A stretch of DNA of 64,000 nt from a virus. The position numbers and the translations under genes are program-made. This document shows, piece by piece, positions 47,687-53,565 of the stretch. Each line of letters begins with the position of its first letter. Position 1 is the stretch's first letter. A model generated the notes under the pieces. The model was not told the origin of the DNA. It made no database searches and saw only the letters and a list, made by a program, of their open reading frames with translations. The DNA lies in IMG/VR virus record IMGVR_UViG_3300031669_000002, positions 113,975 through 177,974 of that record. One strand, written 5' to 3'.

Positions 47687-48256
47687 ATGAACTATCTTTT
47701 ATACAAAATTACAAATACTCTAAACGGCTATATCTATATAGGTGTTCATGCGACCGATAATATCAATGATAGATATATGGGATCAGGTAAGAAACTACTC
47801 AATGCCATAAAGAAACACGGCATCGAGAATTTTCAAAAAGAGATATTAGAATATCTTGATTCAATTGAACAAATGTATTATAGAGAAAATGAAATTGTTA
47901 CTCCTGAATTTGTTGCGCGACACGATACATATAACTTAATGGAAGGTGGTTGGGGCGGCAAAATTACAGAAGAATCAAATCAGAAGAAAAAGAAAACTAT
48001 GGCCGAGAGAAAAGTAAGTCAGGGTAAAAAGAATTCGCAGTATGGATCTATGTGGATTACAAATGGGATAGAGAACAAAAAGATTAAGAAGACCGATTCA
48101 CTTCCGAGAGGATTTAGAAAAGGACGTATGGTTCCAGATGACTGGGGCGATAATATCAGACAAAAACTTAAAGGCAGGACATTAGAAGATATTTTGGGTC
48201 CTGAAAAAGCAGCGATTGGTAAGCTCAACAGAAGTAAACCAAGAGTAAAGATTTAA
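47687..48256 (+). CDS. GIY-YIG homing endonuclease, tRNA-array subfamily
   Basis: 189 residues. YLLYKITNTLNGYIYIGVHA-type start (LLYKITNTLNGYIYIGVHAT), YMGSGKKLLNAIKKHG, tail GKKNSQYGSMWITNGIENKK, with an extra 40-residue C-terminus (EDILGPEKAAIGKLNRSKPR). Shorter linker than its sisters. Confidence 0.9.
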   Translation: MNYLLYKITNTLNGYIYIGVHATDNINDRYMGSGKKLLNAIKKHGIENFQKEILEYLDSIEQMYYRENEIVTPEFVARHDTYNLMEGGWGGKITEESNQKKKKTMAERKVSQGKKNSQYGSMWITNGIENKKIKKTDSLPRGFRKGRMVPDDWGDNIRQKLKGRTLEDILGPEKAAIGKLNRSKPRVKI

Positions 48257-48575
48257 CATCCGGCCTGTCGCGCATAGGTAGTTAGACTATGTGAGGTAAG
48301 CTCGGGACTGCCGTGAGAAGCGTGTAGGAGATAAGTTATAACTAAGTTGGTACACCCGCTTTCTGAGATCGAGAGACCCTAACCGACGAGGAAAGATGGA
48401 TAAGCTGATCGTAGGGCTCAGTGATGCATCAATGCCAACTTAGTTATAACTTATCGTTAAACTACCGTGATAAAGGCAGCAAGCCAAACAGTTCGTGGGA
48501 ACTTCTCACTTGTACGGACGGGTTGGTGCATCGATGATCCAGATTGAAACCTGGGGAGAACAGTAATTATTTGAT
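48257..48575 (+). ncRNA. large structured RNA with a perfect 21-bp internal stem
   Basis: 48330-48350 is the exact reverse complement of 48435-48455, closing an 84-nt loop that contains CCCT...AGGG and GAGGAAAG. GGTAGTT (48288) and AACTACC (48465) pair around it. No tRNA. The GAGGAAAG phrase recalls RNase P RNA but the rest of that consensus was not found. Confidence 0.45.
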
Positions 48576-48708
48576 GGGGCATGGTGTAGGTCGGCTTCAA
48601 AGTTTACCAGAACGTTGTAAACAGCCAGCAGAGATTTATCATCAAGCTAGACTCGCAAGAGTGACAAACGGTGCCTGAAGACGGGTTCAACTCCCGAATG
48701 CTCCACCA
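48576..48708 (+). tRNA. tRNA-Leu(CAA)-like with insertions (133 nt)
   Basis: GGGGCAT/ATGCTCC acceptor (7 bp), T arm CGGG-TTCAACT-CCCG, CCA. Anticodon loop reads GGC-TTCAAA, then a 21-nt hairpin (GTTTAC...GTAAAC), then A-GCC; removing the hairpin gives a normal TTCAAAA loop. A second excess of about 40 nt lies in the variable region. Confidence 0.55.
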
Positions 48709-48775
48709 AATAATTACTGTAGTCGAATGATAGGATTAGAACAGAATCCCGGCTATGAGATGTTAAAAAGAATTT

Positions 48776-48851
48776 GGGTTTATCGTATAACGGTTTATTA
48801 CCTGCGGCTCTTACCCGCATGATCAGAGTTCGACTCTCTGTGAACCCACCA
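48776..48851 (+). tRNA. tRNA-Lys(CUU), second copy
   Basis: GGGTTTA/TGAACCC, TGCGG-CTCTTAC-CCGCA, T arm CAGAG-TTCGACT-CTCTG, CCA. Confidence 0.92.
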
Positions 48852-48854
48852 AGT

Positions 48855-48925
48855 TTGTGTGATGTGATTAGCTGAGGGAGGAAGACCGATGCCCTTTATA
48901 GCGTGGTCCAGACATTGCACAATTA
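48855..48925 (+). ncRNA. tRNA-sized RNA closed by TTGTGTGATG/CATTGCACAA
   Basis: Ten closing pairs with two G-T wobbles; inner GACC/GGTC. No tRNA arms. Confidence 0.3.
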
Positions 48926-48930
48926 AATAT

Positions 48931-49014
48931 GCCCAAGTGGTGGAATGGAATACACTCTGGTTTTAGAAGCCAGCGCCGAGAGGATTGTGAGTTCGAGTCT
49001 CACCTTGGGCACCA
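48931..49014 (+). tRNA. tRNA-Leu(UAG), second copy, class II
   Basis: GCCCAAG/CTTGGGC, CTGGT-TTTAGAA-GCCAG, T arm GTGAG-TTCGAGT-CTCAC, CCA. Confidence 0.92.
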
Positions 49015-49102
49015 AATTTATCTAACTGAATAGTACAAAAACTACAGAGAACACGTAGATATTGCTCACAGCTCGTGAGAGGGCTATCACTAGATATAAA
49101 TC

Positions 49103-49255
49103 TTGTAAGTGGAGGAATCGGAATACTCAGCAGACTAACCTGGACTCTTAAACCGGGCGCATGGAGTAATTCATGTTCAAACTGCCGAAACAATATATTT
49201 GCCATTGAGTTGAATAGATATATTACTGTGGGTTCGAAGCCCACCTTGCAAACCA
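49103..49255 (+). tRNA. tRNA-Leu-like with large insertions (153 nt)
   Basis: TTGTAAG/CTTGCAA acceptor, Leu-type D region (GTGGAGGAATCGG), T arm GTGGG-TTCGAAG-CCCAC, CCA. GCAG...CTGC can form the anticodon stem around a loop with about 45 extra nt; exon 2 side reads TTCAAA, suggesting anticodon CAA. The variable arm is also enlarged (AATATAT...ATATATT). Confidence 0.55.
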
Positions 49256-49263
49256 AACACAAC

Positions 49264-49338
49264 AGAGATATCGTATAGTGGCTATTACGTGGCTCTCATA
49301 AGGCTAAAAGCTGAGTTCAATTCTCAGTATCTCTACCA
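49264..49338 (+). tRNA. tRNA-Met/Ile2(CAU)
   Basis: AGAGATA/TATCTCT, TGGCT-CTCATAA-GGCTA, T loop TTCAATT, CCA. Confidence 0.9.
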
Positions 49339-49440
49339 AACAAAAAACTGCTAGGTGCAGGGAAATATGGGAATGGGGTTCGACTCCCCTATGGCGGCGG
49401 ATCGTTACCGAGCTAGAAGGTCCAAATGTTTCCAACAAAT
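49339..49440 (+). other. spacer with two T-arm-like hairpins
   Basis: TGGGG-TTCGACT-CCCCT and CGG-ATCGTTA-CCG occur within 40 bases without matching acceptor or anticodon arms; ends GGTCCA. Looks like tRNA debris. Confidence 0.3.
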
Positions 49441-49444
49441 TTAT

Positions 49445-49528
49445 GCCCTCATGACTAAGGTAAATTGGTAAAGCCACTGAATTTAAAATTCAGCGTTTGT
49501 GTCGGTTCGACTCCGACTGAGGGTACCA
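49445..49528 (+). tRNA. tRNA-Leu(UAA)
   Basis: GCCCTCA/TGAGGGT, CTGAA-TTTAAAA-TTCAG, T arm GTCGG-TTCGACT-CCGAC, CCA. Confidence 0.9.
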
Positions 49529-49536
49529 AAATTCAT

Positions 49537-49610
49537 GCCTCTGTAATTCAATGATAGAATATTCGACTGATAATCGAAATACCCAAGTTTGATTCTTGGC
49601 AGAGGCACCA
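49537..49610 (+). tRNA. tRNA-Ile(GAU), second copy
   Basis: GCCTCTG/CAGAGGC, TTCGA-CTGATAA-TCGAA, T arm CCAAG-TTTGATT-CTTGG, CCA. Confidence 0.93.
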
Positions 49611-49780
49611 GTTGAAATGTGTTTGCTCGTGGAGAGCAAAAGCGGTTGCAAACGGTCACGCCCACTCGTGATTAAATGTTTGCTCGGCAAATACATTCAT
49701 TAGATTCAGGCTCGAAGCTTAAATCCGGTATAAGCATACGACTTAGTTTTAAGAACAGAAATTATTAAAGTCGAGTGCTT
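49611..49780 (+). other. unassigned structured spacer
   Basis: Several inverted repeats (CACGCCCACTCGTG; CGACTT/AAAGTCG) and a T-arm-like TCAGG-CTCGAAG-CTTAA. No complete tRNA. Confidence 0.3.
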
Positions 49781-49783
49781 TAG

Positions 49784-49791
49784 CATAAATA
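49784..49791 (+). promoter_or_regulatory. late promoter CATAAATA
   Basis: 17 bases before the ATG at 49809, with TAGGAG between. Confidence 0.7.
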
Positions 49792-49808
49792 ATAATATAG
49801 GAGAACTT

Positions 49809-50369
49809 ATGTCGTTATGTATGTACTGCCACGCAGAAAGAAAAGAAACAGGACTTAAAAACCACGAAATTAGATGTAAAGACAACCCTAATAGAAAAAT
49901 TGAAGGCAAGTCCGAACAAGGACTACAAAAAATAAAAGAGTCAGCAAAAAAGCAGAATGCTACTCAATGGACGCCCGAAAAAAGAAAACTACATTCTATA
50001 GCAATGAAAGTTGCAGTTGAAAAGAATCCTGATTCATATACTTCCCGTAATGTATGTGGAAGAGTTAAAATTTATGAGTATAAGGAAGAAAGGTTCCACG
50101 GAAACTGGGAAGTTGAAGTGGCTAAGTGGCTAGATAGACAGAATATTAGATGGGAAAGAAAAGTTAAACCATTTACATATTTTTGGAAGGATAACTGGCA
50201 CTTATATTTTCCAGATTTTTATTTACCCGACTTTAATAAATTTATTGAAGTAAAGGGGTTTGAAACAGAAAGAGATAGATGTAAATGGTCGGTCGTGGAC
50301 AATTTATATCTTATTAAGAAAAAAGAAATAGATCTAATTAAATCAGATAATTTTACATTGGGTCTTTAG
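49809..50369 (+). CDS. PD-(D/E)XK-type homing endonuclease overlapping tRNA-Met
   Basis: 186 residues. C2HC finger CMYCHAERKETGLKNHEIRC, linker, nuclease core HGNWEVEVAKWLDRQNIRWE, LYFPDFYLPDFNKFIEVKGF. Last codons and stop (LGL, TAG) are the first 10 bases of the tRNA at 50360. Closest in layout to 39546 and 45681. Confidence 0.83.
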   Translation: MSLCMYCHAERKETGLKNHEIRCKDNPNRKIEGKSEQGLQKIKESAKKQNATQWTPEKRKLHSIAMKVAVEKNPDSYTSRNVCGRVKIYEYKEERFHGNWEVEVAKWLDRQNIRWERKVKPFTYFWKDNWHLYFPDFYLPDFNKFIEVKGFETERDRCKWSVVDNLYLIKKKEIDLIKSDNFTLGL

Positions 50370-50434
50370 CTCAGTGGTAGAGCAGCGAACTCATAATTCG
50401 TTGGTCGCTGGATCGTTCCCAGCAAGACCCACCA
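50360..50434 (+). tRNA. tRNA-Met/Ile2(CAU)
   Basis: GGGTCTT/AAGACCC, GCGAA-CTCATAA-TTCGT, T arm GCTGG-ATCGTTC-CCAGC, CCA. Confidence 0.9.
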
Positions 50435-50439
50435 AATTA

Positions 50440-50562
50440 GATACGACCTATTGCACTCAGGTATGTGACTTGAGTATGCGATAGACAATTAATAGAAGAT
50501 GAAACAGTGACTAGATTAGGAATCTAGTTTTAGTTCTTTAAGTAGAACAACTTCTAATCTAA
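50440..50562 (+). ncRNA. structured RNA of about 123 nt
   Basis: TTAGAT/ATCTAA closes it; CTATTGC/GCGATAG, ACTAGATT-AGG-AATCTAGT and GTTCT-TTAAGT-AGAAC are inner hairpins. Highly folded, no family recognised. Confidence 0.4.
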
Positions 50563-50576
50563 CAGTAACAAACAAC

Positions 50577-50651
50577 GCCCTCTTCGTTCAATGGATAGGA
50601 CATAACGCTACGAACGTTAAGACAGTGGTTCGACTCCACTAGAGGGTACCA
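50577..50651 (+). tRNA. tRNA-Arg(ACG)
   Basis: GCCCTCT/AGAGGGT, TAACG-CTACGAA-CGTTA, T loop TTCGACT, CCA. Needs A34-to-I editing as in bacteria. Confidence 0.92.
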
Positions 50652-50681
50652 AATTTATGTAAGACCGAAGTGTACTTCGGT

Positions 50682-50755
50682 GTGACGGTATTGTAGTGGT
50701 AGCAACTTTCCCTGTGAAGGAAATAGTGCGGGTTCGATTCCCGTCCGTCACCCCA
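50682..50755 (+). tRNA. tRNA-His(GUG)
   Basis: GTGACGG/CCGTCAC with discriminator C (typical of His), TTTCC-CTGTGAA-GGAAA, CCA. Directly preceded by an ACCGAAG/CTTCGGT hairpin. Confidence 0.92.
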
Positions 50756-50778
50756 AAGTACATTTTAAAAAGAACAGA

Positions 50779-50850
50779 TGCCTGGTGTATCGGATACGCA
50801 CTTGATTTTGAGTCAGGTTGCAGAGGGTTCGACTCCTTCCTGGGCCGCCA
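50779..50850 (+). tRNA. tRNA-Gln(UUG), second copy
   Basis: TGCCTGG/CTGGGCC (first pair mismatched), CTTGA-TTTTGAG-TCAGG, T arm GAGGG-TTCGACT-CCTTC, CCA. Confidence 0.82.
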
Positions 50851-50854
50851 ATAA

Positions 50855-50892
50855 GGAGTTAGTATTGAGCTAACGCTACTCTAACTCCACCA
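50855..50892 (+). ncRNA. 38-nt acceptor-minihelix-like element ending ACCA
   Basis: GGAGTTAG/CTAACTCC stem of 8 bp followed by ACCA, with a 18-nt loop and no T-loop motif. Shortest of the CCA-ended elements. Confidence 0.45.
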
Positions 50893-50898
50893 ATTTAT

Positions 50899-50972
50899 AG
50901 CTTCCTCGTCTAATGGTAAGATATGTGATTCTGAGTCATGTGATGTTGGTTCGATTCCAACGGGAGCCGCCA
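50899..50972 (+). tRNA. tRNA-Gln(CUG)
   Basis: AGCTTCC/GGGAGCC with A1-C72 mismatch, TGTGA-TTCTGAG-TCATG, T arm GTTGG-TTCGATT-CCAAC, CCA. Confidence 0.82.
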
Positions 50973-50978
50973 AACAAT

Positions 50979-51048
50979 GAGTACAGCCAGCAGTGGCGCC
51001 GTATCCGGCATACGGAAGTGCAGGTTAAAATCCTGTGGGTGCTCGCCA
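50979..51048 (+). tRNA. tRNA-Pro(CGG)
   Basis: GAGTACA/GGTGCTC, CCGTA-TCCGGCA-TACGG (C33), T arm GCAGG-TTAAAAT-CCTGT, CCA. Confidence 0.75.
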
Positions 51049-51049
51049 T

Positions 51050-51126
51050 ACCATCATCGACTAACTGGTTTAGGTCGCTTGCCCCTCAAGCAGGAAATAC
51101 GAGTTCGAATCTCGTTGGTGGTTCCA
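51050..51126 (+). tRNA. tRNA-Glu(CUC)
   Basis: ACCATCA/TGGTGGT, CTTGC-CCCTCAA-GCAGG (C33), T loop TTCGAAT, CCA. Confidence 0.82.
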
Positions 51127-51144
51127 AATAGAGGTAAATACAGT

Positions 51145-51477
51145 ATGTCAAATGATATAACGATTACTGAAGCCGCAGCAACAAGAATAAAGGCATTACT
51201 CGTCAATGAGAATGAACCCAACCTTAACTTGCGTTTGTTTATTCAAGGTGGTGGATGTTCGGGATTTTCGTATGGATTTACGTTTGACGAAAAAATAAAC
51301 GAAGATGATTTTGTGATAACAAAAGATGATGTTAAGTTATTGGTCGATGCTGCAAGCTCCCAATATTTAACTGGCGCAGAACTTGATTATCAAGAAAGTT
51401 TAGCAGGCTCTCAGTTTGTTATTAAAAATCCGAACAAAACATCATCTTGTGGTTGTGGAAAATCCTTTAGTATTTAA
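51145..51477 (+). CDS. erpA: ErpA/IscA-type iron-sulfur cluster carrier
   Basis: 110 residues from the ATG after GAGGTAAATACAGT. A-type carrier: [15 protein letters not shown] with Cys38, and SSCGCGKSF with Cys102 and Cys104 as cluster ligands. [20 protein letters not shown] matches ErpA more than IscA. Such proteins deliver Fe-S clusters to apo-enzymes; phage copies are known as auxiliary metabolic genes. Full length, all three ligands present. It lies in the tRNA array with no late promoter of its own recognised. Confidence 0.85.
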   Translation: MSNDITITEAAATRIKALLVNENEPNLNLRLFIQGGGCSGFSYGFTFDEKINEDDFVITKDDVKLLVDAASSQYLTGAELDYQESLAGSQFVIKNPNKTSSCGCGKSFSI

Positions 51478-51486
51478 CAAGATAAA

Positions 51487-51561
51487 TGGAGATTAGCTCA
51501 GAGGCAGAGCACAGCTCTTACAAAGCTGGGGTCAAGATTTCGAAATTCTTATCTCCAACCA
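51487..51561 (+). tRNA. tRNA-Val(UAC), second copy
   Basis: TGGAGAT/ATCTCCA, CAGCT-CTTACAA-AGCTG, T loop TTCGAAA, CCA. Confidence 0.88.
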
Positions 51562-51563
51562 AT

Positions 51564-51637
51564 GCGTGGTTAGTTTAATGGTAAAATATATCGTTGCCAA
51601 CGATTTGTTAGGAGTTCGATTCTCCTACCCCGCACCA
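51564..51637 (+). tRNA. tRNA-Gly(GCC)
   Basis: GCGTGGT/ACCCCGC with the same T-C mismatch as 36538, TATCG-TTGCCAA-CGATT, CCA. Confidence 0.88.
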
Positions 51638-51640
51638 GAA

Positions 51641-51714
51641 TTACCGTGAGCCAGTCGGATGGGCAGCAGTCTGCAAAACTGATTAAATGGGTTCAACTCC
51701 CATACGGTAATCCA
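51641..51714 (+). tRNA. tRNA-Cys(GCA), second copy
   Basis: TTACCGT/ACGGTAA, CAGT-CTGCAAA-ACTG, T loop TTCAACT, CCA. Confidence 0.92.
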
Positions 51715-51720
51715 AAATAT

Positions 51721-51790
51721 ATCCCGGCCAGTGGATGGCACAGAATTTCCTAAATTTTGGACGACGGTTCGAATCCGTCCCGGGGTACCA
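51721..51790 (+). tRNA. tRNA-Arg(CCU)
   Basis: ATCCCGG/CCGGGGT, AGAAT-TTCCTAA-ATTTT, T arm GACGG-TTCGAAT-CCGTC, CCA. Confidence 0.85.
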
Positions 51791-51792
51791 AT

Positions 51793-51867
51793 TGTTGGTG
51801 AACTCGTAAAGCCTCCACTCAAGGTCACGGATATCGATGTGATACAAGCGATAAGGAAGGTCACTAA
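51793..51867 (+). ncRNA. tRNA-sized RNA closed by TTGGTGA/TCACTAA
   Basis: Seven closing pairs (one G-T) and inner TCAC...GTGA hairpin; no tRNA arms. Confidence 0.3.
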
Positions 51868-51878
51868 CATCATATACG

Positions 51879-51953
51879 CTCTTATAGTTCAGTTGGTAGA
51901 ATACTTCTTTGGTAAAGAAGAGGTCACTGGTTCGATCCCAGTTAAGAGCACCA
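51879..51953 (+). tRNA. tRNA-Thr(GGU)
   Basis: GCTCTTA/TAAGAGC, CTTCT-TTGGTAA-AGAAG, T arm ACTGG-TTCGATC-CCAGT, CCA. Last member of the main array. Confidence 0.93.
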
Positions 51954-51977
51954 TAAATCGTAGCATTAAAATCATTA

Positions 51978-51985
51978 GATAAATA
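51978..51985 (+). promoter_or_regulatory. late promoter GATAAATA
   Basis: 21 bases before the HNH gene ATG at 52007, with GAGAGGAG between. Confidence 0.65.
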
Positions 51986-52006
51986 CTTTAAAGAGAGGAG
52001 CAGCAA

Positions 52007-52564
52007 ATGCAAATACTTACACTTGATTCAGGCGGACTTCCACACCACTGGACAACCTGGGAAGACGCGATAACTCTGAAAGTTAAGGGTTGCATAGCCT
52101 GGGAGTATGGTCAGGAAGATGCAGAAACATTCCATGGAGGAACCTCTCGCGTATCAGGACTTCGCACAGTGGTTGACGTAGCACCAATCATCGCTGTTAA
52201 AGGAAAGTTCAAATACGATCGACGTACACCAGCATTAACCAACCAGAACTTATTTCGTCGAGACAAGATGACTTGTGCTTACTGCGGTCATGTTCATGCA
52301 GATAACAAGCTGAACCGTGATCACATACACCCAACATCCAAAGGTGGTCCAGATACTTGGATGAACGTTGTTACATCGTGTCTTAGGTGTAACTGGCTGA
52401 AGGCAGACAAGACATTAGAACAAGCAGGTATGGAATTGCTTTACGCTCCATACGTTCCATCGCACGAAGAAAAGTTGATTTTGCAGAATCGCAAGATTCT
52501 TACATGTCAGATGGACTTCTTAGTAGCGATGTTGCCAAAGCATAGTCGTGTATTAACATCTTAA
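52007..52564 (+). CDS. HNH endonuclease of the cellular (proteobacterial) type
   Basis: 185 residues. LTLDSGGLPHHWTTWEDAIT and VKGCIAWEYG at the N-terminus, HNH core FRRDKMTCAYCGHVHADNKL, NRDHIHPTSKGGPDTWMNVV, TSCLRCNWLKADKTLEQAGM, and the ending SHEEKLILQNRKILTCQMDF. This full-length layout is that of chromosomal HNH proteins of proteobacteria, unlike the modular homing nucleases in this window. Catalytic His-Asn-His all present. Followed by a strong terminator. Confidence 0.82.
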   Translation: MQILTLDSGGLPHHWTTWEDAITLKVKGCIAWEYGQEDAETFHGGTSRVSGLRTVVDVAPIIAVKGKFKYDRRTPALTNQNLFRRDKMTCAYCGHVHADNKLNRDHIHPTSKGGPDTWMNVVTSCLRCNWLKADKTLEQAGMELLYAPYVPSHEEKLILQNRKILTCQMDFLVAMLPKHSRVLTS

Positions 52565-52590
52565 ATACGGGCTTCGGCCCGTATTTTTTT
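52564..52590 (+). terminator. intrinsic terminator
   Basis: AATACGGGC, TTCG, GCCCGTATT, then TTTTT; end of the tRNA/HNH unit. Confidence 0.92.
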
Positions 52591-52610
52591 GACTAAACTA
52601 ACCGATTGTC

Positions 52611-52639
52611 TTGCTCTTTCCTCTAATAGACAGTATAAT
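52611..52639 (+). promoter_or_regulatory. sigma70-type promoter of the omega-like gene
   Basis: TTGCTC, 17-nt spacer, TATAAT 52634-52639. Confidence 0.75.
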
Positions 52640-52670
52640 AGACACACTAACTAAAACTATTGGAGTAAAG

Positions 52671-52979
52671 ATGCGTAAGAACAACAAGATTGAAAAGCCT
52701 GCAAAAGTGGGATTACCATACAAGCGTTCGATCGATACGAGGACAGCTATCGCAGAAAATATCGAGAAAGCAGCAGCTCAATTTAAAAGCACGGCTCCAG
52801 TAAATACTAATAAATACAGTATGATCCTGGTGGCAGCGGCAAGAAGTCGTGATTTATTCCATGGCGCAGAACCAATGATAGAAACGAATAGTCGACAAAC
52901 GGTCACTGCCTTGCTTGAAATAGAGGCAGGAAAAGTGCAATGGGACTACACTAGCATACAGGCAACAAAGAAGAAGTAG
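52671..52979 (+). CDS. rpoZ: RNA polymerase omega-subunit-like protein
   Basis: 102 residues from the ATG after TTGGAGTAAAG; an upstream in-frame start overlaps the promoter. NKYSMILVAAARSRDLFHGA followed by EPMIETNSRQTVTALLEIEAGKV is the omega fold core (N-x-y-x-L-V-xx-A-x-RAR-x-L...G...PTV-ALxEI-xGKV). Omega binds the beta' subunit C-terminus and aids assembly. A phage copy could alter host polymerase. Basic N-terminal extension (MRKNNKIEKPAKVG). Confidence 0.72.
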   Translation: MRKNNKIEKPAKVGLPYKRSIDTRTAIAENIEKAAAQFKSTAPVNTNKYSMILVAAARSRDLFHGAEPMIETNSRQTVTALLEIEAGKVQWDYTSIQATKKK

Positions 52980-53004
52980 CACAGAATTCCACTAACCGTG
53001 GAAG

Positions 53005-53039
53005 ACGGTTGACTAGGTTGTCAACCGTAACAATTTTTA
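53005..53039 (+). terminator. intrinsic terminator
   Basis: ACGGTTGAC-TAGGTT-GTCAACCGT (9 bp) followed by AACAATTTTT, between the omega-like and cold-shock genes. Confidence 0.75.
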
Positions 53040-53079
53040 ACAATAGAGTTAAGAATTTTTTATAAAAGGAAGTAAAGTA

Positions 53080-53289
53080 ATGGCAACAGTAACAGGAACC
53101 GTAAAGTGGTTCAACGATTCAAAAGGTTTTGGATTTATTACCCCTGACACAGGAAGTGAAGATTTATTCGCACACTTCTCGGCAATCAACATGAGCGGCT
53201 TCAAGTCTCTCAAAGAAGGTCAGAAGGTAAGTTTTGAAGTGACACAAGGCCCAAAAGGCAAGCAAGCTTCAAATATCCAATCAGCCTAA
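53080..53289 (+). CDS. cspA: CspA-family cold-shock protein
   Basis: 69 residues. RNP1 KGFGFI and RNP2-type DLFAHFSA motifs, [20 protein letters not shown] and [17 protein letters not shown]; close to cold-shock proteins of betaproteobacteria. Binds RNA/ssDNA and melts secondary structure, which would suit an RNA-rich phage. AAAAGGAAGT ribosome site and an AT-rich 5' leader; followed by a terminator. Very likely acquired from a host. Confidence 0.93.
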   Translation: MATVTGTVKWFNDSKGFGFITPDTGSEDLFAHFSAINMSGFKSLKEGQKVSFEVTQGPKGKQASNIQSA

Positions 53290-53306
53290 GCAGTCCAAGC
53301 AAACTA

Positions 53307-53335
53307 AAAACGCCACATTACGTGGCGTTTTTTAT
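53307..53335 (+). terminator. intrinsic terminator after cspA
   Basis: AACGCCAC-ATTAC-GTGGCGTT followed by TTTTATT; the A-run on the 5' side makes it bidirectional, also serving the minus-strand gene at 53354. Confidence 0.9.
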
Positions 53336-53353
53336 TGACTATAATATCAGATA

Positions 53354-53548
53354 TTAAGCGTAAGTATCGTCGTGATCTTTAGGCTTACCAACTTCTATTA
53401 ACTTTCCCTCTTCGTCATAGATTTTGACATCGTGACAAATAAGATTCTCAATAAAAGCCAGGGCGTGTTCAAGAGACTCAAGAAAATGCTCTGCGAATCT
53501 CAGTCTACCCTCTACCCAATTATATACAACTACTCTATGTTTTTTCAT
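53354..53548 (-). CDS. small conserved phage protein
   Basis: 64 residues. VVVYNWVEGRLRFAEHFLES, LEHALAFIENLICHDVKIYD; a type seen in many phages (signature YNW...H...S...A), function not known to me. TAGGAGA ribosome site. Downstream of the glycosyltransferase on the same strand. Confidence 0.65.
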   Translation of the reverse strand: MKKHRVVVYNWVEGRLRFAEHFLESLEHALAFIENLICHDVKIYDEEGKLIEVGKPKDHDDTYA

Positions 53549-53565
53549 ATAAAATCTCCTATCTT

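Noticed and set aside
48257-48575. RNase P RNA
   Set aside because: Only the GAGGAAAG phrase fits; the other conserved segments and the pseudoknot were not found.
33328-49255. Group I introns in the Leu tRNAs
   Set aside because: The insertions are 21-45 nt, far too short for a group I core.
33666-51900. Minus-strand open frames of 60-130 codons across tRNAs (e.g. 41173-41550, 48963-49262)
   Set aside because: They are antisense to tRNA genes and contain translated T-loop sequence (phrases such as GFEPT, SNRHPH), so not genes.
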